8,092 nucleotides of DNA, taken from Candidatus Bathyarchaeota archaeon (GTDB lineage: Archaea > Thermoproteota > Bathyarchaeia > 40CM-2-53-6). The stretch is taken from NCBI GenBank assembly GCA_005888695.1, contig VBBH01000027.1, positions 1 to 8,092 of the forward strand. Reading direction: 5' to 3'. Both the position numbers and the translations under genes were made by a program. How positions within the stretch are numbered: the stretch's first letter is position 1; the number at the start of each line of letters is the position of its first letter. Below the pieces are notes generated by a model. That model was not told where the DNA came from. It did not search any database and saw nothing but the letters and a program-made list of their open reading frames with translations. Positions 1-5,519 of this stretch are shown in pieces.

Positions 1-674
1 CATCCAGGAGGACCGTAAAGGAATACTCCTTTCGGTGGCTCTATGCCCAGTCTCTGGAAAAGTTCAGGATGGCGGAGCGGCAGCTCGACCATCTCACGTA
101 TTCTTTGTATCTCAGTATGGAGCCCGCCGATGTCCTCGTAGGTGACTATCGGTATCCCCTTTTTCTCGGGGGTTGGCTCGCTCATAACTTGAACGACTGA
201 CGGCTCAACGATCTTCACTGGTCCATGAGGCCTGGTCCGGGTCGCGATCAGTGGGACTGCACTTCCGAAGATACTGAGCAAGGTCATGTCGCCCTCGACG
301 AAAGGCATGTCCATGAATCGCCGTTTTACGAATCCGACAAATTCTTCGTCTACACTCAAGCGGACATCTGTTGGAGCGAAAACAATCGTTTGAGCATCTT
401 TTACCTCTGCCTTTCGGATCGTGACGTACTCATTCAATGCAACTCCAGCGTTCCTTCTGAGCAGTCCATCCATTCGAACAATTTCTTGACCCTGATCTTC
501 CGCATAGGCTGGCCAGGCAATCGCCACGGTTGTTCGCTTGCCGTGAATCTCAATAAAATCGCCGGCGGTAATGTTCAGCTTCTGCATCGTCTCATTGTCG
601 ATTCGAACCTTTCCATGGCCCACGTCGCGCTGCTTGGCGTCTGCTACTCTTGCTTGAACTTCTTTAGCAACCAT
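1..674 (-). CDS. Cdc48/VAT-type AAA+ ATPase, N-terminal part (partial)
   Basis: The first 224 residues are present and the gene runs off the left edge. Cdc48/VAT proteins are hexameric ATPases that unfold and extract proteins in the cytoplasm, often upstream of the proteasome. Residues 1 to about 90 fit the double-psi-barrel N domain ([21 protein letters not shown], a repeat-like barrel strand pattern) and about 95-165 fit the second N subdomain. A linker then leads into the start of the D1 AAA domain, VTYEDIGGL, and the window ends inside the Walker A sequence GPPG. Translation starts at an ATG (672-674) beginning MVAKEV. GGTG lies about 10 nt upstream, while a GTG just upstream is out of frame. 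The gap to the upstream winged-helix gene is 96 bp with no convincing TATA box, so it may be read through from that gene. Family call is firm; the D1 ring, D2 ring and C-terminus are not visible. Confidence 0.95.
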   Translation of the reverse strand, partial: MVAKEVQARVADAKQRDVGHGKVRIDNETMQKLNITAGDFIEIHGKRTTVAIAWPAYAEDQGQEIVRMDGLLRRNAGVALNEYVTIRKAEVKDAQTIVFAPTDVRLSVDEEFVGFVKRRFMDMPFVEGDMTLLSIFGSAVPLIATRTRPHGPVKIVEPSVVQVMSEPTPEKKGIPIVTYEDIGGLHTEIQRIREMVELPLRHPELFQRLGIEPPKGVFLYGPPG

Positions 675-770
675 TTTTACTGTTCACCACTCCTCAATCG
701 ATTTCTCTGATCGGGAGAAGAGTACGGATGAGCGTGTATCCGTAGACCGCTCCTAGGATTTTTCAAGGAA

Positions 771-1208
771 TTAGTCCTCCTCAAAAGACTTATTGCGGTT
801 GTTCGTGGAATCCAGCTCTTGCAAGAGTTTCCGAGTGGCCAGGGAGAGGAGTAGGAAGCTCCCCAGTCCCTTAGGGGATACCCGGTATCCATGACCATCC
901 TTTATCACTAGGTGGTTTGTCGAGGCTTTATTGACGAGGTCATTGACATATTTCGGGTTGACAGCCACACGAAGTAGGTCAGTAAAGCTGGCTTCATTCC
1001 CACATTCGCCGAGTATGTGAGAGACCATCTGCAATCTCTTCTTGTTGGAGTAGAAATCACATATGCCACAGAGAGTGTCCAAGTCCTTATCCAAGTCCCC
1101 GAGCTCTCTGCGCAGGGTCTCTTTCTGGCCATCCTCCCAGTCTTTCTCCTCCAAAGGAAGGTCCCAGAGGACCTTATCTCCCTCGTGAAGAGTGACTCTA
1201 AGGCCCAT
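771..1208 (-). CDS. Winged helix-turn-helix protein, putative transcription regulator
   Basis: Predicted product is 145 aa starting at the ATG 1206-1208. The open frame continues upstream to 1370, but that extension overlaps the aEF-1beta coding end and the promoter-like DNA, so the inner start is preferred. Residues 1-15 look like a short beta segment. About 20-45 is charged and helical (LRRELGDLDKDLDTL), possibly a coiled coil for dimerisation. Residues 54-118 have winged-helix spacing: a helix NKKRLQMVSHIL, a turn, a helix FTDLLRVAV, a recognition-like helix KYVNDLVNKA, then a wing-like LVIKDGHGYRVSPKG. It lies between aEF-1beta and Cdc48 on the same strand, and a palindrome sits 50-73 bp upstream of its start, which suggests autoregulation (inference). 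I do not recognise a named family, and the target genes are unknown. Confidence 0.7.
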   Translation of the reverse strand: MGLRVTLHEGDKVLWDLPLEEKDWEDGQKETLRRELGDLDKDLDTLCGICDFYSNKKRLQMVSHILGECGNEASFTDLLRVAVNPKYVNDLVNKASTNHLVIKDGHGYRVSPKGLGSFLLLSLATRKLLQELDSTNNRNKSFEED

Positions 1209-1241
1209 AATGAGCAGACCGAGTGGACGAGTAGACGCCTG

Positions 1242-1252
1242 CTTACTTAACC
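1242..1252 (-). promoter_or_regulatory. TATA-like element for the winged-helix gene
   Basis: On the minus strand the sequence reads GGTTAAGTAAG, preceded by purine-rich GGAA that could serve as a BRE. It lies about 34-44 bp upstream of the ATG at 1208, so a start site about 25 bp downstream would leave a short leader. No Shine-Dalgarno sequence precedes the ATG, consistent with a nearly leaderless mRNA. The match is degenerate. Confidence 0.35.
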
Positions 1253-1257
1253 TTCCT

Positions 1258-1281
1258 GTTACGGTAATTACCGAATGGTAA
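1258..1281. promoter_or_regulatory. Palindromic operator-like site
   Basis: The plus strand contains the perfect 12-bp palindrome CGGTAATTACCG (1262-1273), flanked by further GGTAA/TTAC half-sites: TTAC just left and GGTAA at 1276-1280. Four half-sites in alternating orientation fall within 24 bp, immediately upstream of the TATA-like element of the winged-helix gene. That position and symmetry suit a dimeric winged-helix regulator. The identity of the binding protein is inference. Confidence 0.5.
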
Positions 1282-1299
1282 GTATTGTTATGGAATTGT

Positions 1300-1569
1300 T
1301 CAAACCCGTCTCGAGGAGAGGACTTGCAATTCGTTGATGCCTTCGACGTTTCTGAGTCGATCTTCCACATCCTGCATTTGTCCCCCAGCGTCTTCCGGGA
1401 GCATAACGTGGGCGATCAGCGCAACCAGACCGAACGCGATGGGTTCCTCTTCGAACTTGTAGATTGAGGCCCTTCCCTCTAATGACTTGGTCACTTTGTC
1501 TCGTAGTTGTGCCATGTTGGTGTTGGGTTCAGAAGGGAAGAGTTTGACCGAGACGAGGACTTTGGCCAA
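1300..1569 (-). CDS. ef1b: Translation elongation factor aEF-1beta
   Basis: This is an 89-aa protein, the usual length for archaeal aEF-1beta, the guanine-nucleotide exchange factor that recharges aEF-1alpha with GTP during elongation. The opening MAKVLVSVKLFPSEP, the central helix, the FGLVALIAHVMLPED strand region and the C-terminal VEDRLRNVEGINELQVLSSRRV follow the ferredoxin-like (alpha/beta) pattern of the family. The start is a TTG at 1569, supported by a strong Shine-Dalgarno GGGGAG 8 nt upstream. It follows the zinc protein gene by only 15 bp, so the two are almost certainly co-transcribed; this pairing is common in archaea. Confidence 0.95.
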   Translation of the reverse strand: MAKVLVSVKLFPSEPNTNMAQLRDKVTKSLEGRASIYKFEEEPIAFGLVALIAHVMLPEDAGGQMQDVEDRLRNVEGINELQVLSSRRV

Positions 1570-1577
1570 TCAGAATT

Positions 1578-1583
1578 CTCCCC
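1578..1583 (-). promoter_or_regulatory. Shine-Dalgarno site for the TTG start of aEF-1beta
   Basis: GGGGAG on the minus strand lies 8 nt before the TTG codon, within the 15-bp gap after the zinc protein stop. It decides the non-ATG start of aEF-1beta. Confidence 0.65.
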
Positions 1584-1584
1584 T

Positions 1585-1773
1585 TCAGGGTCCCGTGAAC
1601 CCGCACTTTGGGCACTTGTATGAGCGACCGAAGCCTCTGCATTTTTCGCAACGCCATATTGTGACGGCTCCGCATTGAGGACAGGGGAATTTGACCGCGG
1701 CCTCTTTGGGGAGTATTATTCTGCCGCACCAGTTGCAACTGGGCATTCGGAGGGTTTGGGCTTCGACTGACAT
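1585..1773 (-). CDS. Small double zinc-finger protein (HVO_2753-like)
   Basis: This 62-aa protein has four CxxC knuckles: C13/C16, C31/C34, C42/C45 and C54/C57, enough for two zinc sites. The FPCPxCG, RCEKC and CPxCGFxGP patterns match the family of small archaeal zinc proteins typified by Haloferax HVO_2753. These are commonly encoded beside aEF-1beta, as here (15-bp gap). The molecular role is not established; the neighbourhood suggests a link to translation. The ATG at 1773 is used; an in-frame ATG at residue 10 (MPSCNWCG) is a possible alternative that keeps all cysteines. A TATA box lies 35-45 bp upstream. Confidence 0.9.
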   Translation of the reverse strand: MSVEAQTLRMPSCNWCGRIILPKEAAVKFPCPQCGAVTIWRCEKCRGFGRSYKCPKCGFTGP

Positions 1774-1807
1774 TTCGCTACCGTCAAACTGAACGACGGG
1801 TCCCGCG

Positions 1808-1817
1808 GATTATATGT
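1808..1817 (-). promoter_or_regulatory. TATA box for the zinc protein/aEF-1beta operon
   Basis: The minus strand reads ACATATAATC, a good archaeal TATA box. It is 35-44 bp upstream of the zinc protein ATG, giving a predicted leader of about 10-15 nt. It sits between the ligase stop (1848) and the zinc protein start, so the translation cluster is a separate transcription unit from the Ku-ligase operon. Confidence 0.65.
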
Positions 1818-1847
1818 CTTCGCTGGAAACCGTTGGGAGTATGCCGG

Positions 1848-2807
1848 TCAAAATTGGATTGTCTTCGGGTCGAGGTCTGTCCGGAGCCTTTGGAATCTCG
1901 GGAATCGAAGCTTCCTATCGTCGGTCATACTGCCGTATTCGACTTCGCAGACGATTGTGGGCTTGACCCAGACGATCGCTGAATTTGATTTTACTTCGCC
2001 CTCAATCGCCGGGGTTTTTCTTTCAAGCTTGACTAGTTTTTCTTTGATGAGTTGAAGCTCTTGATTGTTGAATCCTCCGCCGACATTGCCAAGGTGTACT
2101 AGTTTTCCCTTGTCGTCGTAGCCTGCTAGGACTAGTGAGCCGAATGTTGGCGATCGTGTTCCTTCGCCAGCAGTGTATCCCACCACGAGACAATCAAGTG
2201 TTTCGGTTGATTTCAATTTGATCCATTGCGTTGATCGTAGGCCGGGAGTGTATGTTGAATCGATGTGTTTTGCGACGACCCCCTCGAATCCTTTTGCTTT
2301 TGCGAGTTTGTAGAATCGTTTTCCTTTCGATGTAACGTGTTCGCTGTAGAGGAGGTATGGGCCTTCGTGAATTATTGTTTTCAGCATCTGTTTCCGTTGT
2401 AGTAATGGTAAGTTGGTAGTGTCTTTGCCGTTCAGGTGTAGTAGATCGAATGGGACAAAGGTGGCCGGTGTGCTGCGTGCGAGCGTCTGCGCTTTGCGAA
2501 GGTTGGTGATTCCGAATCTAGGTTGCAACTGGTGGAAGCTCGGCAATCCTTTCTTGGTGAGGATTACTATTTCGCCATCGATGATCGTACTCTTCGCGCG
2601 AATCTGATCCTTCACTTCTTGCAGTTCAGGATACCATGGTGTGACGTCTCTTAGATTCCGGTTTTGAAACTCGAGCTTTTCATTGTGGAGGAAGAGGATT
2701 GTTCTGAGTCCATCCCATTTCGGCTCGAAAATGTACTCTTCAGAGTCGAAAGGATCCCCAGCGGTCGATAGCATTGGACGTATAGGCCGCTGCTCGAATA
2801 ACGTCAT
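1848..2807 (-). CDS. ligD: ATP-dependent DNA ligase of the LigD type (end joining)
   Basis: The 319-aa protein seals nicks using ATP and is the ligation step of non-homologous end joining. The nucleotidyltransferase motifs are all visible: motif I EPKWDGLR with the adenylated Lys30, motif III IDGEIVI (77-82), IIIa FVPFDLLHL (117-125), IV EGVVAK (175-180) and V WIKLK (195-199). The OB-fold half follows from about 205 (DCLVVGYTAGEGTR, GGGF) to the C-terminus. Length matches a stand-alone ligase domain: there is no fused polymerase or phosphoesterase and no N-terminal DNA-binding domain as in the replicative archaeal ligase. The ATG overlaps the Ku stop by 4 bp (ATGA), so translation is probably coupled. 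The symbol refers to the family of the ligase domain; the gene encodes only that domain. Confidence 0.93.
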   Translation of the reverse strand: MTLFEQRPIRPMLSTAGDPFDSEEYIFEPKWDGLRTILFLHNEKLEFQNRNLRDVTPWYPELQEVKDQIRAKSTIIDGEIVILTKKGLPSFHQLQPRFGITNLRKAQTLARSTPATFVPFDLLHLNGKDTTNLPLLQRKQMLKTIIHEGPYLLYSEHVTSKGKRFYKLAKAKGFEGVVAKHIDSTYTPGLRSTQWIKLKSTETLDCLVVGYTAGEGTRSPTFGSLVLAGYDDKGKLVHLGNVGGGFNNQELQLIKEKLVKLERKTPAIEGEVKSNSAIVWVKPTIVCEVEYGSMTDDRKLRFPRFQRLRTDLDPKTIQF

Positions 2808-3586
2808 CGCTTATCGTGTGAACGTATACTCGCCTTCAAGGTCTCCATTAGGTTTTTAGTCGGCTTGATCTCGGGGACTCTCACTTCGACGAGTTCTTCT
2901 TCTCCCTTCATCTTGGCCTCGACAAGTTTCGATAGTCCCTCTTGGTAACGGTCCTTGTACTCCTTGTAGGCAAACGGTTTCTTTAGAATCCGGATGAGTT
3001 GTCCGGCCAGTTCCAGTTCGTCCTTGTCCACTTCTACTGGCGTCTTCAACTCTGCAAAATCATTAGGGGTGCGTATTTCATCCGCGTAGTGAAGAGTCTC
3101 CATTAGCACCGCGCCTTCGTACGGACGCAGGGCGACCAAGTGTTCCTTCTCATGGAATACGAATCGTCCCAGCGCGATCTTGTCGTATTCCTCAAGTGCT
3201 TGGCGTAAGAGGAAGTATGGCTTCTCGCCATTGGCGTCCGGAACTAGGAAGTAGCTGTTGTCGAAATAGATCGGGTCTAGATTGCTGATGTCCACGAATT
3301 GGAATATCTCGATCAGGCGTCCGGCTTTGAGTTCGAGTTTCTCCAGATCTTTCTGGGTGAGTGGGACGTATTTTCCTTTCTGGACCTCGTAACCTTTGAT
3401 GATGTTCTCCCAAGGGATCTCTCCGTGTCCCTTTGGACAGATCCGCTTGTATTGCAGTGGGCTCTTGCATTTCGGACATAGCATTCTCATGCCTGTCTTG
3501 TGTTCGGATATTGCTCCGTAAGTCTTGACGGGTATGCTTACAAGGCCGAAGCTTATCGCGCCTTTCCATACTGCTCTTGCAGGCAA
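2804..3586 (-). CDS. ku: Ku DNA end-binding protein
   Basis: This 260-aa protein has the prokaryotic Ku length. Ku forms a homodimeric ring on double-strand ends and recruits the ligase and polymerase. The opening MPARAVWKGAISFGLVSIPV is the diagnostic N-terminal beta-barrel signature. KGYEVQKGKYVPLT (64-77) and the C-terminal YKDRYQEGLSKLVEAKMKG block are also typical. Residues 37-54 hold a C-X2-C-X9-C-X3-H cluster (CPKC ... CPKGH) that could bind zinc. The C-terminus is short, with no extended Lys-rich tail as in some bacterial Ku. The start is a TTG (3584-3586); upstream in-frame codons give no ATG or GTG nearby and the family alignment begins exactly here. The gene overlaps the ligase ATG by 4 bp and diverges from the polymerase gene. 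Confidence 0.95.
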   Translation of the reverse strand: MPARAVWKGAISFGLVSIPVKTYGAISEHKTGMRMLCPKCKSPLQYKRICPKGHGEIPWENIIKGYEVQKGKYVPLTQKDLEKLELKAGRLIEIFQFVDISNLDPIYFDNSYFLVPDANGEKPYFLLRQALEEYDKIALGRFVFHEKEHLVALRPYEGAVLMETLHYADEIRTPNDFAELKTPVEVDKDELELAGQLIRILKKPFAYKEYKDRYQEGLSKLVEAKMKGEEELVEVRVPEIKPTKNLMETLKASIRSHDKR

Positions 3587-3703
3587 GAATTCTTCATTCC
3601 TATTCGGAGAGTGATGACGCCTCGTGGCTCATCTGTAATAATAGGGTTGTGGCCTTGGAATCGGTTAACCATAACCATCAATGCTGGAGACGCTAACAGG
3701 AAA
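3587..3703. promoter_or_regulatory. Divergent promoter region between Ku and polymerase
   Basis: The region holds TAATAATAG at 3636-3644, which reads CTATTATTA on the minus strand, about 50 bp from the Ku TTG. On either strand it is AT-rich enough to be a TATA element. A perfect palindrome GGTTAACC lies at 3663-3670 and is followed by ATAACC, making overlapping inverted repeats. The geometry suggests that Ku-ligase and polymerase are transcribed outward from a shared control region. No promoter is certain. Confidence 0.45.
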
Positions 3704-4657
3704 GTGGAGCGAGTGAAGCCTACTGGAGAAATTGTAGCGGTATCGGGTAAGAGGGTCGTTCTCACTAACTTGAACAAACCGATGTGGATCAAGGAAGGGA
3801 TCACCAAAGGGGACATGATCCAATACTATGCGTCCATCGCTCCCGAGATGCTCAAGTATTCGCGCGACCGCCCTTTGATGTTGAACAGGTTTCCACATGG
3901 TGTCGACGGTGGGAAGTCATTTGTCCAGAAAGATTGGCCTCATCATCCCTCTTGGGTAAAGACCGTGAATGTAGAAGCTCATGGTCAGGTGAAGAAGATT
4001 GTTCGACATGTTGTCTGTAATGATGAGGCGACTTTGGTATGGTTGGCGGATATGGCTTGTGTGGAGATCAATCATTTTCTATCATCAGGTCCGGACTATG
4101 AGAAGCATGATCTGCTTCTGATCGATCTGGATCCACATGCACCGGCCGGATTTGAAGAGGCGGTTGAGATTGGGCTGACAGTACATTCTGCCCTAGACCA
4201 CATGAATCTTCGACATCTTCTGAAGACTTCGGGTCACGATGGGCTTCACTTTCTTGTCCCAATAGTTCCCAAGTACGATATTGAAGTGATCCGTCGTTTT
4301 GCGTATCTCTTGGGGGTTCTAATTGAGGGATTGTTGCCGAAGATCGCAACGACATCGCGTAAGGAGAATCAGCGGGTTGGAAAAGTCTACATTGACTATT
4401 ATCAGAACGGGCTTTTTCGAACAATTGCTGCACCGTACAGTCTCAGACCGACCCCTGGAGCTCGAGCCTCGTTCCCGTTGAAGCCGGAGACTCTGAAGAA
4501 GAAGCGGATAGACCCGACGCAATTCAACATCAGGACTGTTCCCGATTTGGTTCGTAAGGGAAGAGTTGTCGAGTTTGACTTTGGTGATCGTCAACGGCTT
4601 GAGCCGGCCTTCAAGGAATTAGGTGTGAAACCCGAGAGTTCTACATCAGTTGAATGA
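3704..4657 (+). CDS. LigD-type polymerase/primase (end-joining polymerase)
   Basis: With a GTG start at 3704 the product is 317 aa, close to the usual size of a LigD polymerase domain. These archaeo-eukaryotic-primase-fold enzymes bind ends and fill gaps with a preference for ribonucleotides. Recognisable blocks are LTNLNKPMW (about 20-28), GITKGDMIQYY, RPLMLNRFPHGVDG, the metal-binding LLLIDLDPH with Asp141 and Asp143, TSGHDGLHFLVP (about 175-186), the third catalytic Asp231 in YIDYYQN, and the C-terminal APYSLRPTPGARASFPL. The frame is open upstream to an ATG at 3614 and beyond, but that part crosses the likely divergent promoter and does not resemble the family; a GTG at 3713 is another option. 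It diverges from Ku-ligase. No phosphoesterase domain is fused. Confidence 0.92.
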   Translation: MERVKPTGEIVAVSGKRVVLTNLNKPMWIKEGITKGDMIQYYASIAPEMLKYSRDRPLMLNRFPHGVDGGKSFVQKDWPHHPSWVKTVNVEAHGQVKKIVRHVVCNDEATLVWLADMACVEINHFLSSGPDYEKHDLLLIDLDPHAPAGFEEAVEIGLTVHSALDHMNLRHLLKTSGHDGLHFLVPIVPKYDIEVIRRFAYLLGVLIEGLLPKIATTSRKENQRVGKVYIDYYQNGLFRTIAAPYSLRPTPGARASFPLKPETLKKKRIDPTQFNIRTVPDLVRKGRVVEFDFGDRQRLEPAFKELGVKPESSTSVE

Positions 4658-4671
4658 TTATCGGAATAGTG

Positions 4672-4775
4672 TGGTGGGCCCGGAGAGATTTGAACTCTAT
4701 CGAACGGTCAGATGGACCATTACTCGACCCCACGATTATCAGTCGTGTGCTCTGACCATGCTGAGCTACGGGCCC
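4672..4775 (-). tRNA. tRNA-Ile(GAU) with a T-stem intron and encoded CCA
   Basis: Acceptor stems GGGCCCG/CGGGCCC pair perfectly. The D-arm is GCTC...GAGC, the anticodon stem CACGA/TCGTG carries the loop CTGATAA (anticodon GAT, Ile), the variable region is GGGTC, and the T-loop TTCAAAT is followed by CTCTC. Discriminator A and CCA are encoded (4672-4675). The 5' T-stem strand is split: GAG is followed by 26 extra nt before AG. Removal restores GAGAG pairing with CTCTC and a normal 74-nt body. The gene ends 14 bp from the convergent polymerase stop. Confidence 0.95.
4697..4722 (-). other. 26-nt non-canonical intron in tRNA-Ile (position 51/52)
   Basis: In RNA sense the intron folds with its flanks into a bulge-helix-bulge: an intronic 7-bp helix AATGGTC/GACCGTT with loop CATCT (one G-T pair), a 3-nt bulge AG|T, a central 4-bp helix GTCG/CGAT (one G-T pair), and a 3-nt bulge AG|A. 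Cutting both bulges after their second base yields exactly the 26-nt intron that restores the T-stem. On sequence repeat alone the boundary is ambiguous by one G; the structure favours this choice. Confidence 0.8.
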
Positions 4776-4802
4776 GTTCATTTTTGGGAGGCGGCTCCTG
4801 AC

Positions 4803-4812
4803 TCGTAATAAG
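4803..4812 (-). promoter_or_regulatory. TATA-like element for tRNA-Ile
   Basis: The minus strand reads TCTTATTACG, 28-37 bp upstream of the first tRNA base, the expected spacing for an archaeal promoter. Confidence 0.5.
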
Positions 4813-4857
4813 ACTTTCCGGGGTTTTGCGCTTGTTAGCTCGGAAGATGCGTTCGGG

Positions 4858-5298
4858 TTAATCGTTTTGTTTTTCGTCTGGGTTGGTCGGATACTCTTTG
4901 GGTTCATCCCGCGTCGATCGCCGCTCGATCATTTGCGAGTACCAGCCTCTCCATCCGGTGAACAATCCACCAAAGGTACCAAGGATAACTGCCATTATTG
5001 TGATCAAACCAAATACTGTCAATTGGAGACCCAGTAGTCTGTATTCGGACCCTAAGACGAGATCAGCCGCCACGAGTAGACCCGCAATACTAAGGATCCC
5101 CCCGATAACGAGAGCTATCAAGCCAGCCTCCACATTCTTCCTCTCCTCGGGTAAGATTTTCGGAGCCCCTCGATTGGGTGGTGGCAAAAGATCCGCTCTG
5201 TCGTCAACCGTTTCGACGTCAAGGAGACTGGAGCCGCAGAGTCCACACGATTCTCTGTCGTCCAGGTTATACCCACCGCACTCCGGACATCGCTTCAG
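4858..5298 (-). CDS. Zinc-ribbon protein with two transmembrane helices
   Basis: As drawn the protein is 146 aa and begins at a CTG (5296-5298). N-terminal residues give a zinc ribbon, C4-X2-C7-X10-C18-X2-C21 (RCPECGG ... SCGLCGS). A polar linker to about residue 55 follows, then two hydrophobic helices at about 56-83 and 87-113 with a short turn, and a charged, Asp/Glu/Arg-rich C-terminal tail. The first ordinary start codon in frame is a TTG at 5187, which would delete the whole ribbon. The frame upstream is open to a TAA near 5391 without ATG, GTG or TTG. AAGGGG lies about 7 nt before the CTG, making it the best start; ATT (5304) is an alternative. Small archaeal membrane proteins with an N-terminal zinc ribbon are common and mostly uncharacterised; no function is assigned. 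Confidence 0.7.
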   Translation of the reverse strand: MKRCPECGGYNLDDRESCGLCGSSLLDVETVDDRADLLPPPNRGAPKILPEERKNVEAGLIALVIGGILSIAGLLVAADLVLGSEYRLLGLQLTVFGLITIMAVILGTFGGLFTGWRGWYSQMIERRSTRDEPKEYPTNPDEKQND

Positions 5299-5380
5299 GA
5301 TAATTCCCCTTGTAAATGTGAATGCTCCAGAGGTGTGTTGGCCGGGGCAATAAGATTGTCCCAGGTTTGAGCTTGGGGAG

Positions 5381-5394
5381 AAAAACGCTTAAGC
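5381..5394 (+). promoter_or_regulatory. Promoter element for tRNA-Ala (BRE plus TATA-like)
   Basis: AAAAACGCTTAAGC ends about 30 bp before the first tRNA base at 5425, with an A-rich BRE-like run directly followed by CTTAAG. The core GCTTAAGC (5387-5394) is palindromic, so it could in principle also serve the minus-strand zinc-ribbon gene, although the A-rich BRE is on one side only. Confidence 0.5.
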
Positions 5395-5445
5395 CGTTGA
5401 AGCAGACGGGGACTGTCCGGCTTGGGGCAGGTAGTTCAGCCTGGT

Positions 5446-5475
5446 ATGCAGCGTCCTGTAAAGGATGTTGGCTGA
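5446..5475 (+). other. 30-nt non-canonical intron in tRNA-Ala (D-loop, 20/21)
   Basis: The D-stem strands GTTC (5434-5437) and GAAC (5477-5480) are separated by 43 nt. Exon AGCC (5438-5441) pairs with intron GGCT (5470-5473), giving a 4-bp central helix next to a 3-nt bulge GA|A and the D-stem. A 7-bp intronic helix (5450-5456 with 5463-5469, two G-U) caps it. The 5' side has an enlarged 8-nt loop in place of a 3-nt bulge, so it is a relaxed motif. The boundary is ambiguous by one A (5447-5476 is the alternative); both give the same mature tRNA. Confidence 0.8.
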
Positions 5476-5492
5476 AGAACGTCCGGTTCGCA

Positions 5493-5519
5493 AGGGCCTT
5501 TGCCCAGTGGCCCAGATAT
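5493..5519 (+). other. 27-nt intron in tRNA-Ala at the canonical 37/38 site
   Basis: The insert follows A37 (5492) and precedes A38 (5520), which adjoins the 3' anticodon stem CCGGA. A 5-bp helix GGGCC/GGCCC (5494-5498 with 5509-5513) starts right after the CA|A bulge. The central helix between exon TTCG and intron AGAT has only two good pairs, so the motif is imperfect. Position and restored anticodon stem are unambiguous. Confidence 0.85.

Noticed and set aside
225..710. 161-aa open frame on the plus strand
   Set aside because: It lies antisense to the clear Cdc48 N-terminal domain and shows no family features.
1209..1370. N-terminal extension of the winged-helix protein to a start at 1370
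   Set aside because: It overlaps the aEF-1beta end and reads through the operator and TATA-like DNA; the inner ATG at 1208 fits better.
3611..3617. GTGATGA as a C box of a C/D sRNA
   Set aside because: No matching D box and guide spacing follow; it falls in the Ku/polymerase promoter region by chance.
5425..5470. tRNA-Tyr reading of the first part of the tRNA-Ala gene (CTGTAAA loop)
   Set aside because: The flanking stem does not pair and the acceptor/T-arm continue to fit tRNA-Ala only after intron removal.
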